A stretch of DNA of 64,000 bases. It comes from Cercospora beticola. Its lineage: Eukaryota > Ascomycota > Dothideomycetes > Mycosphaerellales > Mycosphaerellaceae. A program made the translations under genes and the position numbers. Positions 10,544 through 22,231 of the stretch are shown in pieces. How positions within the stretch are numbered: position 1 is the first letter of the stretch; every line of letters begins with the position of its first letter. The notes below the pieces were generated by a model. It worked only from the letters and a program-made list of their open reading frames with translations, searched no databases and was not told the origin of the DNA. Where the stretch lies: positions 1,674,001-1,738,000 of the forward strand of contig NC_088941.1 in the NCBI RefSeq assembly GCF_033473495.1, given 5' to 3'.

Positions 10544-13478
10544 TTTGTCTTGAGTGAAGGGGCAAGAGATATTTCTGAAATGGTAGGCTGAAGAGATTGC
10601 GATTTTGAGCGATTGTTTGCAACGATTGATGGGCTTCTGGGTCTGGTCTCGTTATTGCTCTGGCTACAACTGGACATTTATATTTACTGCGTCCACGGCA
10701 GCGTTGCGCTCAGGATCGCGTTGATCGAGAGATCGTACATGCTCGAGCAGCAGACATCGTTGATTCAATCAACTTTTTCACGCTTCTGCGGAAGACGATT
10801 CGTCTTTGAGACCAATGGAGGTGTTTTTTGTGGACAGATAGAGCAAAGTCGTTCTTGGTCGCAGGAAGTCGTTCCTTGGCTGCTTGAGACTAGGAGTGTT
10901 GGTGTGATATGAGATGCAATGTGGAGCACTTCCTGTGTGTGCGTGACTTCCAGATCCGGGTTCGTATCAGTCGAGCTCGTTGATGTGCTGCACCACAATG
11001 CCCTATCGAAGCTGAAATGCTTTTGCAGGTGTTCTCAAGCTTCATCGAATGCGACCTCACTATCTCCCGCACGTGGCTTCATCGTGTCCGAATAGTTTCG
11101 AAATGCTCGGAGGATAAGTTTTCGATGTCCACGGAAGACAAGATGATTGGCCGCGGGATTTTTTACGTAGAGGCTCGAACATAGATTGACGATGGCTGAG
11201 CGACCGCACGAGTCTTACGCTGCTCGAGAGGCCTTGCAGTAGAGCAAAGCGAAGACCACGGACATATTGGCTAACTGCATTCGTGAGTGATTGCTTACTG
11301 CAGACTTGATGAAAAAATGCCTTTTAACATCGAAGGTGCGGTTCGTACAGCGCCTATCTGCCAGAGTCGAGCAAGCTTCGTGTAAGTGGCGCTTGTGATG
11401 AAGCAGAGAGCTTGAAGCCATGTGGTTGTCATTCGCTTCTTACGGAGAATGCCGGTCCACGTTGCGGACCACGAAGTGTAAGCTGCAGCTTGTAGCCTTC
11501 ATGAGATTGTAGTGGCGTAGGCTATGGCGTCGACGACATCATCGGAACATTTGATGTTGCCTTGGGTCTCTCTCTGCTCCCGTGGTTCGTGAGGCGCACA
11601 GTATCTGAAGCGATTGAAATGCAAAGATCTGCCTGAGATTGCACCAATTCAGGACCGCACGTCCCAGATGAAGTGATGTTCGAGGCTCCATGTGCTAAAG
11701 CAGTTGATCGTGGAGAGACAGGTAGGTCGTGTCCGATGACTCGCAGCGCTATGCACGCCTCCACAGTCTACAGAATCCTTCTGCACAGCGAGCGCTAGTC
11801 ACGCAGACGTCGGCAGCACTTCCCAACAGCAGATGGGCTATCAACAGCCAGACAAGAGCTCCAGAAAAGCCCCTCGCCTATGGTATGCGCCTGGTGTGGT
11901 ATTAAGTGTCTCGGCACTTAGCTGGCGTCTCGGCACGTCAAGTAGTTCCCAACCAGAACTTTGACACCAGAGCTAGCACAATTTCACGCTTGCAGCTCCG
12001 AGTCTGCAGTATGCAGCTCGAAGCATGCGTGTGTGAGCTAGGTGCAGGCAGGATGCAAGCTAAAAGTTGGCATCTCATACACCTAAGCCGCGGACGCTAC
12101 GGCTGAACCTCTGCCGGACTCGTATGTCGAAATCTGGCAATCCCGATCCACGTGCAACCCGAGAAGCACTCGGTCTCTTCAAGTCCTCGGATGCCCAAGT
12201 CTGACCAGCAAGTAGACGACATTCTTGGAAGTACGGAGATCCACTAGCATTGCTGACGCGACCTGCAAGGCAGCAGAGACTAGACGCAGCTAGGTTCCAG
12301 CACCGCGGACATCGATCACTGATCCCATAGATTTTCGAGCGATTTCGCGTTCAAGTGGCTTCTCGAAGCAGCGACTGCACGCTATCAGTAGTCTTCGCCT
12401 CTGGCTAGTACACGACTATGTCCCGTTGAATTGGTGAGCTGGAGCATGAGCAAGACTCGTTTCGCGAATCGCAAGGAAAGCTGGATGGTGTGGCTCTTGC
12501 AGAAAGTCGCTCGTGACTGCCAGAGAATGAACTGGTCGGTATGTGGGCAGGTTGCAGAGTTAGAGATGGAAGCTGTAGTAAGGGTTCAAGGTATTCGCGG
12601 CCAGCTGGGTGCGTCGTTAGTGGTCCACTTTCATCTTTGTCTGACCATCGCTGCATCTGACATAGGACTTCTCCGACGTAAATTTGACCAAGCATGGAGC
12701 AGTGAATTTATTCACTCGTCCTCTTTGTGCTCGGAACGAGGTACCCTCCGCAAGACCGTGAGATCTCGGCTAAGCAGACGGCCTCAGATCAGGGGTGTAA
12801 GCGATCTTGTAATGTGTTACGGAGACTTTGCTGCATGGCAAAATGTGCATTTCGTTGCAAAGTGCTGCTTGACTGTTGCACCTTTGCTGCTCTGCAGTTC
12901 CATGTCTTCAGGAGTTTCCATTGCTCAGCGTGTGGTTACCTTCGTTCCATTGGTTTCTTCCCTCGTTCTCGGTTGGCACACCATGGCTGGGCATACTGGC
13001 ATGCGATATACTGAATTGAGGCATCTATGCTGATGGCGGCCTGAACAGCCTGTCGCGCAATTTGGTGTCGCATGGTTTGTCTACAGAAGGAAGTTGAAGT
13101 CAACAGATGGCCGCTTTTGCCAAGAATATCACCTCGCTTCTCGCTTCATCTTTTCTCCGACAACCTTCCGGCAACCGAGCTCGCTGTCGTCGACCCCTCT
13201 GGTGATCGACAAGAATGACCACACTGGGCCAGTATGGAGCGCAAAATGTGCTGTTGCGCCGCTTCCAAACTCGCATCTTGCACGCGACACGTACCTGACG
13301 CCCTACGAGAGCTGCCACCTTGATCCGCCGGCCGAGATAGGCGTCGCCACGCACGTACTTGGCACCGACGATAGGCGTGATAGCAGATTCTGGAGTTGTG
13401 GTATTTACCTACACAAGACCTCTGCGCGACACGGAACCAGATCTCCCACGAGACGCGAGTAACATACCTCGTTGCGAA
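10544..13478. other. 2.9 kb intergenic, no supported gene
   Basis: Promoter side of both the hydrophobin-like gene and the MFS permease. Frames up to 200 codons (12431-13033, plus strand) lack any family motif or transmembrane logic and overlap others. Just before 13479, in-frame codons continue upstream but begin only at a TTG, so they are treated as leader. Confidence 0.45.
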
Positions 13479-14906
13479 ATGGGCGCCCTACACAAAGTCC
13501 GAGTTGCCGTCTGGGGCGAACCTCCGGCGACCAAAGCAGAATCGCGCCTTCTCTTCAAGATTGACTGGTTCATCCTATCATACGTATGTCTCATGTACTG
13601 GGTAAATTACCTGGACCGAGCAAATCTCAACAATGCCTACGTCTCTGGCGCAAGAGAAGATCTCAACTTCCAGGGAACTCAATTGAATCAGATCAACACA
13701 ATTTTCTATGGAGGATATCTTCTTGGCCAGATTCCCAACAACCTCATCCTGCAGAAAGTCCCTCCTCGAATTTGGCTGCCGACAACATGCCTCTGCTGGG
13801 GACTCCTCACACTGGGCACAGGCTTTGTCCAACACCCTTGGCAGATCATGGTGATAAGATTCTTCCAAGGATTTTTCGAAGCTTCCTGTTTCGTTGGCGT
13901 ACAATGGATTCTTGGCAGCTGGTATAAGCCTGATGAGATTGGAAAGCGGACTGCCATCTTCACAAGCTCTGGACTTGCCGGCACAATGTTTTCTGGCATC
14001 ATGCAAGGCGCCATTTTCACTAACCTGGACGGCGTGAAGGGCCTGGCAGGATGGAGATGGTTGTTCGTGATCGACTTTCTCATCACGTTCCCAGTGGCCA
14101 TCTACGGGTTCCTCTTTTTCCCGGATACGCCTGGTAGCACAACAGCCAAGTATCTCACTCCCGAGGAGAGGACTCTTGCTGTAGAACGGCTACCAGAGGT
14201 CGCGAAGCAGCGAGGCGTTCTAGGCTGGTCCTTGATTAGACGAGTGGTTCTCTCGTGGCAATGGTGGGCATTTGTCCTCTTGTGGATCGCGGGATCCAAC
14301 ACCGAAATGTGGTCCACCAACGCCGTCATGCAGCTTTGGCTCAAGAGTGGCGATGCTGGATTTTATACCACGCCACAAGTCAATTATATCCCTACTTCAG
14401 TCTCTGGCCTCGGCATTGTAGCAACACTCGTACTGGGCTGGTACAGCGACTACAATATCAAGAATCGCTGGCACGTAGGAGTCTTTCTTTCCATCACAGC
14501 AGTTATATCTGGCGCCATCATGCTCTCGCCCCCGAGCACAGCTTCCAAGTTTGTTGCTTTGATCATGAATGGCTGCCAATATGCTGGCCAAACCGTGTTC
14601 TTCGCATGGGCCAACGATCTTACTCGACAGGATGATGCGAAGCGCTCGGTCGTAATTGCGAGCATGAACATGTTCAGCGTGGCTGTATATCTGTTCTGGA
14701 GCTTGTTGTTCTACAATACTACGCAGGCACCTAATTGGTACGAGGGCAGCTGCGCTATGATTGCCATGGGCACTTTCCTGATGGTCATGACTATCATTTG
14801 CTTCCTTTTGCAAAGACGACAGGAGAAGAAAGAGGGTCTACAGAACATGAGTTGGGATGCCGACGTTGGCAAGCCCGAGCAGAGTGTGCATGAGCCAAAG
14901 ATTTGA
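13479..14906 (+). CDS. MFS transporter, anion:cation symporter (Dal5/Liz1/Vht1) family
   Basis: Plasma-membrane symporter for a small organic anion or vitamin. Single exon, 475 aa from the first in-frame ATG (MGALHKVRVAVWGEP). An upstream in-frame stretch to 13359 has only a TTG and is not used. About 12 membrane segments. Family motifs: KIDWFILSYVCLMYWVNYLD, RANLNNAYVSG, LGQIPNNLILQKV, GFFEASCFVGVQWILGSWY, FFPDTPGST, CQYAGQTVFFAWAND. These resemble fungal pantothenate transporter Liz1/Fen2-like and allantoate permease-like proteins; substrate cannot be fixed. The N-terminus is rather short for the family, so a missed upstream exon is possible. Confidence 0.9.
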   Translation: MGALHKVRVAVWGEPPATKAESRLLFKIDWFILSYVCLMYWVNYLDRANLNNAYVSGAREDLNFQGTQLNQINTIFYGGYLLGQIPNNLILQKVPPRIWLPTTCLCWGLLTLGTGFVQHPWQIMVIRFFQGFFEASCFVGVQWILGSWYKPDEIGKRTAIFTSSGLAGTMFSGIMQGAIFTNLDGVKGLAGWRWLFVIDFLITFPVAIYGFLFFPDTPGSTTAKYLTPEERTLAVERLPEVAKQRGVLGWSLIRRVVLSWQWWAFVLLWIAGSNTEMWSTNAVMQLWLKSGDAGFYTTPQVNYIPTSVSGLGIVATLVLGWYSDYNIKNRWHVGVFLSITAVISGAIMLSPPSTASKFVALIMNGCQYAGQTVFFAWANDLTRQDDAKRSVVIASMNMFSVAVYLFWSLLFYNTTQAPNWYEGSCAMIAMGTFLMVMTIICFLLQRRQEKKEGLQNMSWDADVGKPEQSVHEPKI

Positions 14907-15343
14907 AGGAAAAAGTAGCATGTAGCATGCAAATTGCCATCTGTCTCTCACTGTTTGTGTTCTCGCCAGTCTCCCACACACCGGGTCGTAACCACACCAC
15001 TGCTGTTTGCTACTGAAATCTCCCATTGCTATTCTCGACATGTCGTCTTGCCACAATTTGATTAATCAACATTGAATCTGAATTTGACTGACGCAACATT
15101 CTATCTCGGTGCGATGCGGAGCGAGTTGTCAAAAGCCGATCTCCTCGGCAACGTGTGCCTCTTGCCAAGTCTATTTGACCAACCTCTCTTTGGTGGAAGA
15201 GCTGCAATTTACCCGTGCTAAGATCTTCCCCTCGTGAGCGGGTCATCATGTGGAGCCGCAATGGCACCGTACTTCAATGCTCGTGGCCGCCATGTGGTGT
15301 TGGATGTGCTCACCCCGATTCTCCCTAAGCAAAGCGATCCAAG
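14907..15343. other. Intergenic, tandem MFS to GH5
   Basis: 3' flank of the permease and promoter of the glycoside hydrolase; no distinct element recognised. Confidence 0.5.
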
Positions 15344-16750
15344 ATGGCCAAATCACGGATGGGGATGAAGGCAGCAGGACTGGCGACGATGGCCAGTTTG
15401 GCGAGCTCCTACGCGCTGCCAGGCTCAGATTTCTCGGGATCGCTCTTCACAAGGCAAGGTATCAGTGATGCGGCATGGCCGTACGGACCTTTCTCGACCA
15501 GCGGACGCGACGTTGTCAACGCCAGAGGAGAAGCTGTGACCTGGGCTGGTGTCAATTGGCCTGGCAGTGGCGAGACAATGGTGCCAGAAGGGTTGGAGTG
15601 GGCTTCTGTTGAGGACATCATTGACCAGATCCACTCTGTGGGATTCAATTTCATTCGCCTCACCTACGCGATCGAGCAGGTGGATCAGGTGTATCTTCGC
15701 AACATGAGCGATGTGCCTTTGGAGGTTGCAATGATTAATGCCCTAGGCTACGAGAACGGCACCAAGGTGACAAGAGAAATTGTTGAGAAGAATCCAGGGT
15801 GGACGAAAGACACTGGACGCTTCCAGATCTGGGACGACATTGCCAAGGCTGCAGCTGCCCGCGAAATCTATGTACATCCGGATGTGCATGTTGGCAAGGC
15901 ACAGTGGTGCTGTAACAACACGGATGGCAATGCTTGGTTCGATGATTACAACTTCCCGGTCGACAACTGGCATCGAGGTCTGAAGTTTGTGGCAGAGTGG
16001 GCGAAGGGCCACTCGAACGTAGTGAGCATGGCACTTCGTAACGAGCTCAGACGCGCGATCAACATGACAGATGGCGGAAAGACCTACGACTATAACTGGG
16101 TCACTCTCGTTGGCAATAACACTGCTGCTACCGATGCAATTCACTCAGTCAATCCCGACATTTTGGTCAGCTGGAGTGGCATGCAATACGACCAAGATCT
16201 TTCAGCTGTCACCAGCGGTCTCAACCTCCGCACGGCACCTTGCTACAAATGTGATGCGATCCGTGACGGCTATGCTGACGAGCCACTTATATTCAGTCTT
16301 GCCGACCATCCTTGGGCCGATAAGGTGTTTTACGAGCTGCACATATACAGCATGACAGAAGATCTGGACGTTACGAACAGCAACATTACTGAAGCTCAAC
16401 TGTACCGCAACGGGTTCAATGCTCTGGGCATCGACAAGCCAGCAGCTTGCGAGGCTATTGGTGGTTGTCCAGAGGCAGTTCGACAGACGCCCGTCATCAT
16501 GAGCGAGTTCGGTCATGCCCAGGACGCAACTCTTCTGAACGATACCTTGCAAGGCTTTATTCGAAACTACACGACTGCAAACAACATCAGCTGGTCAGTG
16601 TGGAGTCTTGCTGGGTCGTATCGAATCCGATCTGGAGGCCAGGGTGTGCCCGACACGTGGGCCTTGGGCAATTACGAGTGGAATGGGTGGAACTACGACG
16701 AGGGGATTGAACAGTGGTGGAAGCCATGGGTTCAGGCAATGCTTGGATAG
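15344..16750 (+). CDS. Secreted glycoside hydrolase family 5
   Basis: Retaining endo- or exo-beta-glycanase acting on extracellular polysaccharide. Single exon, 468 aa. N-terminal hydrophobic segment (about residues 8-24, AAGLATMASLASSYA) is a signal peptide; a start at Met8 would give a more compact one. GH5 (beta/alpha)8 landmarks: GVNWPGSGE, FNFIRLTY (Arg105), the acid/base in SMALRNELR (Glu234), HIYS (His333), and the nucleophile in PVIMSEFGHA (Glu388). Many N-glycosylation sequons. The subfamily (cellulase, glucan glucosidase or other) cannot be decided by eye. No carbohydrate-binding module is visible. Confidence 0.92.
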   Translation: MAKSRMGMKAAGLATMASLASSYALPGSDFSGSLFTRQGISDAAWPYGPFSTSGRDVVNARGEAVTWAGVNWPGSGETMVPEGLEWASVEDIIDQIHSVGFNFIRLTYAIEQVDQVYLRNMSDVPLEVAMINALGYENGTKVTREIVEKNPGWTKDTGRFQIWDDIAKAAAAREIYVHPDVHVGKAQWCCNNTDGNAWFDDYNFPVDNWHRGLKFVAEWAKGHSNVVSMALRNELRRAINMTDGGKTYDYNWVTLVGNNTAATDAIHSVNPDILVSWSGMQYDQDLSAVTSGLNLRTAPCYKCDAIRDGYADEPLIFSLADHPWADKVFYELHIYSMTEDLDVTNSNITEAQLYRNGFNALGIDKPAACEAIGGCPEAVRQTPVIMSEFGHAQDATLLNDTLQGFIRNYTTANNISWSVWSLAGSYRIRSGGQGVPDTWALGNYEWNGWNYDEGIEQWWKPWVQAMLG

Positions 16751-17056
16751 AGCATTCAAATCACCGAAGCGTAAGAATCAAAGCAGGATCAGTAATTCAA
16801 AATGTCCAACGAACTTCACCAGTATATCACCCTTGTTCACACCTCGGTTTTCCTCCCGAGCATTTCAATGAGTACACTTCCGGTATTCATCGGCAAATTG
16901 TGCCGAAGACAACCCCAGAAAAGCCACACCCCGCCTTCAAACGCCGAGCTCAACCCCATCCGTTGTCTCTCCGCATTCCTCGCCGCCTCTTGCGCTATGG
17001 CCGCGCCCTTTTCGGCATCACCATGACGAGGCACCAATGTCCGACATGCAATTGTC
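16751..17056. other. Intergenic, GH5 to Zn2Cys6 regulator
   Basis: Short spacer with C-rich leader-like sequence before the regulator ATG. A small frame at 16802-17026 is not supported. Confidence 0.45.
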
Positions 17057-19090
17057 ATGAGGCCCGGCAAGGGTTGCGAAGAATGTCGCACGCGCCACAT
17101 CAAATGCGTCGTCGAGAAGGGCAGTGAGTCGTGCACGCGCTGCCTCGAATCCGATCGGGCGTGCCATTTCGGGCCCAAGTACCGCTTTAAGCAGGTCGCT
17201 CATGTCGATTCTGGCTTCAATGGCGTACGTGCGAGGCAGGAACTGAACTTTGGTGAGGAGCAGGTTTGGGTGAATACTAGGAAGAGATGTGAGTTGTATC
17301 ATGCAGAGTTTTCAAGGGCATGTCCGCTTACGATCTGCCAATAGTGAGCTTCATTCTCGAGGATGGGAACGGCCTGGAATATGGCGTACCAGATGGCGAG
17401 AGTGCAAAGAGTGCTACATCAGCAGTACATGTGCCATCGCCTGTTGTAGGGGAATCGCCAGGACGCGCAGTGCCCATTACAGGATTGCTCATATCCGAGG
17501 ACAGCTCTGCTCCAGCTCAAAATGGCCAAACAAATCTATATGGCTTGGCTTCACAAGCAGAAGGAGATGCCCGCAGCAGCAACCAAGAAGCTCGCCCAAA
17601 TACTGCGCCGCTTTCGATGACATGGGATCATCTCCAGGACTTTTCAAGCTACCGCGATAGCGGCACGCCACGATCTGCCACAGCTGCGACATACCCTCTG
17701 GATTTCTCCTCGCCCTCTTCCATTGCAGAGCTCCAGAGGAGGCACGAAGATGGCCCAGGTGTCACTCCGACTCCCACAATCGCGGCTTACCCTGTTGGTA
17801 ACGCCAGCGGCGCATCTCCCATAAGTCTTGCCACACCAGGAACGATGACACAGCCAAGTCTATCTCGCCGTGAGGCCTATTTGGTTCAGCATTTCATTAA
17901 CAAAATTGGGCCATGGATTGATGTCTGCGATGCACAGATGCATTTCACTCATGGATTACCTCGCCAAGCCATGTCCAGACCCATGGTGCTGTATGCGATA
18001 CTAGCGCTGGCTTCCCGCCATCTAGGCATCATGTCTGGGCAAAGCGAAGAGCCAGCCGAAGCAGCGTTCTACCACGGACAGTGTCTAAAGTTCGTGATAG
18101 AGCAGCTCCAAGGCCCGGAAGCGTTGTATGATGATAGTCTGCTCGCCAGCGTCGTCTGCCTCCGGATCTACGAAGAAATTAACTTCACGAATGACCAAGC
18201 CCACCACTTGGCTGGGACAGACAGGCTGATGCGTGCAATTCCTACCTTCGCCATCTCAGGAGGTCTCGGGGAAGCAGCGTGCTGGCAATCGCTTAGACAG
18301 GACATTTACGTGTCTATGACGAGAAGCAAACCACCAAGCTTCAACCTGGAAAACTTTGAACTTTCATCAGTTTTTACGTTTCGAGATGACGGCGCGTGCG
18401 CGAATGTCGTTATTCTGCTTTTCGCAAAGATCTTGCGATTGACCTATACAGAAAGCGAGCAGAACAATATCGCAGCTTGGAAACGCATGGCTCAGGACGT
18501 CGAGGCGTGGAACGATCGACGCCTGAGGCTGTTCCAACCTATTTACTACGAGGATCTGGATGCGTCGCAGAATCGGCCATTTCCCATCATACATTGCATA
18601 ACACCTCCGCAGGGTAAGTGACTTATTCCATTGCATTGAGATCGCGTTGGCTGACAAAAGACTCCAGTCGCCGCACTACAGTACTTCAACGCATGTCAAG
18701 TATTTCTCCGGCTTTTCGGCCCCCAGCTTGAACCAGCCAGTTCTGGCTTCCATGCATCAAAACGCAGACGAGCATTAGAGGTAAGCCCAATCTCCTCACA
18801 CATATCGCATCCCATCATACAATGATACTGACCTTTCGCAGAGAGAAGTAACCTTCCATCTCGCAGCCATAGTCGGTCTAGCCGAACACAACCCTTTCGT
18901 GGAGAACGCGCGATTTACAGCAGCGCACCTCCTTCGAGTCGGGGGATATTGCATTGAAAATCCATTGCAACGTACACGTGTGATACAGTTTTTGGATCAG
19001 GTTGAGGAGTCTATGGGTTGGATGACGAGTCATACCGTGGCGTTGCTGAAGGAGCAGTGGCAGGATTTGGATGGGCCGAAGGATATGTGA
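17057..19090 (+). CDS. Zn(II)2Cys6 transcription factor with fungal-specific regulatory domain
   Basis: Nuclear DNA-binding regulator. Four exons: 17057-17288, 17345-18613, 18668-18780, 18842-19090, 620 aa. The binuclear zinc cluster is at the extreme N-terminus: C-x2-C-x6-C-x8-C-x2-C-x6-C in GCEECRTRHIKC..CTRCLESDRAC. A Ser/Pro/Thr-rich linker follows (about residues 85-270), then the alpha-helical fungal regulatory domain, beginning SRREAYLVQHFINKIGPWID (Fungal_trans_2-like), which is typical of regulators of this layout. All introns have canonical ends and keep frame (phases 1, 1, 0). It sits between a secreted GH5 and a kinase; a target cannot be inferred from position alone. Confidence 0.92.
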
Positions 19091-19290
19091 GATGGCCAGA
19101 GGACTGTACAGGAGGATGTGTAGACGGAAGGTCGCTGGAAAGGATTTTGTGCAGAAAGCTTTGATTCTTTGTGTAAACATGACTTTTGGTGTAGTTCTAT
19201 TGGCCTTGCGCAAGTTTTACTTTTCGCCGCCCGTTTTATGTTCTCCTTCGCTCATTTTTGGATCTCCATTTCAGCTTCTGCTCGTTTCGC

Positions 19291-20955
19291 TCAGATGCTG
19301 TGTCTTCTCATCCGTCTTCTGCCCTCCTCGATCTCGCTCGGTTTCTGTTCGATCTCCATCGGGCTTGGTGCTGCCTGGTTTGTAATTCGTCCTCCCGGGC
19401 TCGCCTCCTGGGCCTTGACTTCCAGCTCTGGTTCTTCAGCGCTGGCAGGCTGCTCATCTACGCCTGTCTGTTGTTCTATGTCCATGCTCTGGTCGTTCGT
19501 CTGCTCTGGCACCACGATGGTCTCCTGTTGCTCCTCGTCGCTGAACTTGAACCACTCATGCTCGCTGGCTTCCTGCGCCGACAAACGTCTCTCTGGCTCA
19601 TATGCCAACAGCTTCTCAAGTAGATCAGCGAAGAGCTTTGCTTCCTCGTCAGAAATCTTGCTGGCCTGCTTGCGAGGATTGCGGGGCTTGTAAGCCGCAT
19701 CGTAGAATAAGGCCGGCGCGATTGCCTCTAGCAAAGAGCGCGGTTCAATAGCGAGTCCATCTGCAGAGTGAGTATCGTGTCCGACGATCCGTCCCAGTAC
19801 CTCTGCGGTCAAAACAACTCTGCCTTGCTCGTCGGCTTCTTCCTCCAAGGTATCGCTTCGATCTTCCCAATTTGACCAAAACGGTTCTGGATACTTGCCC
19901 AACGTCATAGCGACTGTGTGGAGATACTCTCCGGTGTCGTCGTCCCACGTGCCGAAAAGCTGCCTGCCCATCCTAATCTCGAAAAGTATGCAGCCCAAAG
20001 CCCATAGATCACAGCCTCTCCCTGGTTTGCCTCCCAAGAGCAGTTCAGGTGCACGGTATGATATTGGAATGCCCAGGTTTTCTGGAGGTTCTTGTACTTC
20101 GAAAGATTCGCCCAAGTCAGTGATGCATGCGTCGCCGGTCAAGAATTTGCTCTCCATCTCAGTGGAGTCGATGGGGTACACAAGATACTGTGGTGCGCTG
20201 GGATTCTGATGTTGATCTCCGCCCATAGTCCTGACTTCCTCTCGTCTAGGCTGGCCGAGAGTCTCAATAAGCTCATCTTCCGACAACTCGTTGTATCTTA
20301 TGGTGCGGAGCAGAATGTTCGAAGCGCTGAGATCTAGCAAATATTAGCGTGCCCGAATTTTTGAAATTACGGATTACTCACCTCCATGACAGAGACCAAT
20401 TTCGTGGAGAGCTGCGACAGCCTGAGTTGCCTGCAGCGCGAAGCGCCGCAAAGAGAACTTCGAATACTCAAATTTCGCTGGCCTGCTCGAGGCACACGGG
20501 CCCAATACAGGATATACAAAGCAGAGGTGGGAGCCGTTGGGTCCTTCGATTCGAAAGTTGTCGAGTGGCAGACAGACATGTTGTCTGCCCTTCGAGTCAT
20601 GCTTGAGCAAGTTGTTGAGCTCAAGAGCACGAAGCTCCGGGCAGTCTTCTTGAGAGTAGTCCGCCATCAGAATCTTCAGTGCGACGTATCTCGAGGGCCC
20701 GTCTTGAGTGTCGCGACACAGCCAAACGTTAGCGAATCCTCCTTTACCCAGCTTGTGTATCACTCGATAGCGGTTCTGAGGTCCAAGCAAATCTTCAAGA
20801 TGGACAGGATGATGACCGCCCTTCTCGTAGTCGTACAAGCTCTCGCAGCCTTCACCCAATCCACCAATGATGAGTTGAGCCAGGATGCGCGGGTCGCCCT
20901 CCTGAGTGTGGTAGATTGGCGTCATAGGGTCGCCTGGCGCGCTTGAAGTGGACAT
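19291..20955 (-). CDS. SRPK-like serine/threonine protein kinase
   Basis: Two exons, 20955-20382 and 20333-19291, 538 aa. The splice (GTGAGT..TGCTAG, phase 1) joins the catalytic loop HGDLSASNIL. Kinase landmarks: Gly loop LGKGGFANVW (residues 69-78), Lys94 in VALKIL, HGD at 190-192 in place of HRD, DLGES (264-268) in place of DFG, YRAPELLLG with the APE at 285-287, and CDLWALGC. HGD-L and DLG are typical of SR-protein kinases, which phosphorylate RS-domain splicing factors; fungi carry many divergent copies. The C-terminal ~100 residues are acidic and Gln/Glu/Pro-rich. An in-frame ATG at 21186 would add 77 residues that look like leader sequence, so the ATG at 20955 was chosen. Confidence 0.88.
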
Positions 20956-21587
20956 TGTCGGCGATGACAGGTGTTCAGATTGTGCGAAGATTTGTAGAGG
21001 TGTGTGTACGAGGAGCGCCAGTTGTCTGCTTCGAGTGGTTGGTTTGTTGAGAGAACAAAGGGTCTCTTGTATGGTAAGAGAAGCTAGAGAAGCGAGGAAG
21101 TCACGGGCCAAACACTTCACCGGCTCTTTCACTCCTGCCTCGCCCAATCCAGAAATTTTGCTCGCTCGCCAAAGTGCGCCACGCATACAATTGTTGTATC
21201 TGTTTGTGTGTAGGGCGATAGTGGAACAAGGAAACCTGTCTTTTTCCTAGCTCGAGCGAGGCCTTATACTATAGATGCGCAGCTTGTGGGACGCCGAGTG
21301 AACATCAATCCTGGTGAATCTGGTGAATATGGCTGTAAACATGTGACAAGATCTGTGCCATCATTCACCTGAGGAACACCTGTGCCGGGGCAATAAGAAT
21401 GGCAATGCTTCATGCCACCTACCATGACCCTCGACACCCAGCAACAACAACTCGACACCCATCAAACAACCGATTGCTAGACACAAGCAAGTCTGGTATT
21501 GACGTTGCCGGGCATACGAGGACATACTCGAACGGGAAACAGTACAAACGCACATCAATCCGAGTCCCCAAACACTAGACCATCAGC
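20956..21587. other. Divergent promoter region, kinase and orphan gene
   Basis: Separates two genes transcribed away from each other. Contains the possible N-terminal extension of the kinase. No distinct regulatory repeat seen. Confidence 0.45.
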
Positions 21588-22231
21588 ATGGCGATCAAAG
21601 TTGATCCCGAATTGATCCGCAACCCTCCGAAGGAAGTTGGAAGTGGGACTCACCAAGATCCCTTGGTACGTCTTCGAAAGATACGCAACTGAGCTCGCGC
21701 GCCAAAGGTCGTTGACCAGGACGCCAATAGATCATGTTCATCTGCGTGCTACCGAAGGAATCCAAGTTTCCGGGTAGGATCGAGGCTATTGAGAAGGTGT
21801 GCCGCCACGCATGCTGGTACACTGGCAACACTGTGTGCTACATTAGGTATGCCTTACAGTGCCGCTAAGCTGATTCCTGACTGACTCGAAACTTAAGGTC
21901 CGTCGACAAGACTGGCACGACAGCGTACGATCCTAGGGTTTCTCGTAAGGAGCGAGATCCTGCCGACGACGACCGTCACATTACCGTGTACATGAGCAAT
22001 GTCCGCGGAGAGTTCAAGTACGAGGGGCATGTCTATGTCGTTAGAGACGGACCCAACCGCAAGGTTCCAAACAGGTTGACGTATCCCGAAGAGCGAAAGA
22101 CGCCTGTAGGCGGACCGAGTCCAAAGCTCCACGAGCCTGGGAGCAGTATTGCACTCACCTTCCCCACTACCCTGTGGACCTTCTACCATTCGCCACAATT
22201 CGTCTATTTGTCCGGGCTCGCGCAGAGGTGA
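21588..22231 (+). CDS. Hypothetical protein, orphan
   Basis: Three-exon model: 21588-21665, 21731-21846, 21898-22231, 175 aa. Introns are phase 0 and phase 2 with donors GTACGT and GTATGC and acceptors CAATAG and CTTAAG. The spliced frame runs from an ATG through MFICVLPKESKFPG, HACWYTGNTVCY and GEFKYEGHVYVVRDGPNRKV to a TGA. There is no signal peptide, membrane segment or recognised domain; the middle is charged and probably globular, with four Cys before the third exon. The last ~28 residues look less protein-like, so the true 3' end may differ. I do not recognise a family. Confidence 0.5.

Noticed and set aside
12431..13033. 200-codon plus-strand frame
   Set aside because: Composition is not protein-like, no family resemblance, and other frames overlap it.
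13359..13478. 40-codon N-terminal extension of the MFS permease
   Set aside because: It begins with TTG; the first ATG in frame is at 13479 and directly precedes conserved family sequence.
20956..21186. 77-residue N-terminal extension of the SRPK-like kinase from an upstream ATG
   Set aside because: Looks like translated leader without kinase-family similarity; the ATG at 20955 is better placed. Not fully excluded.
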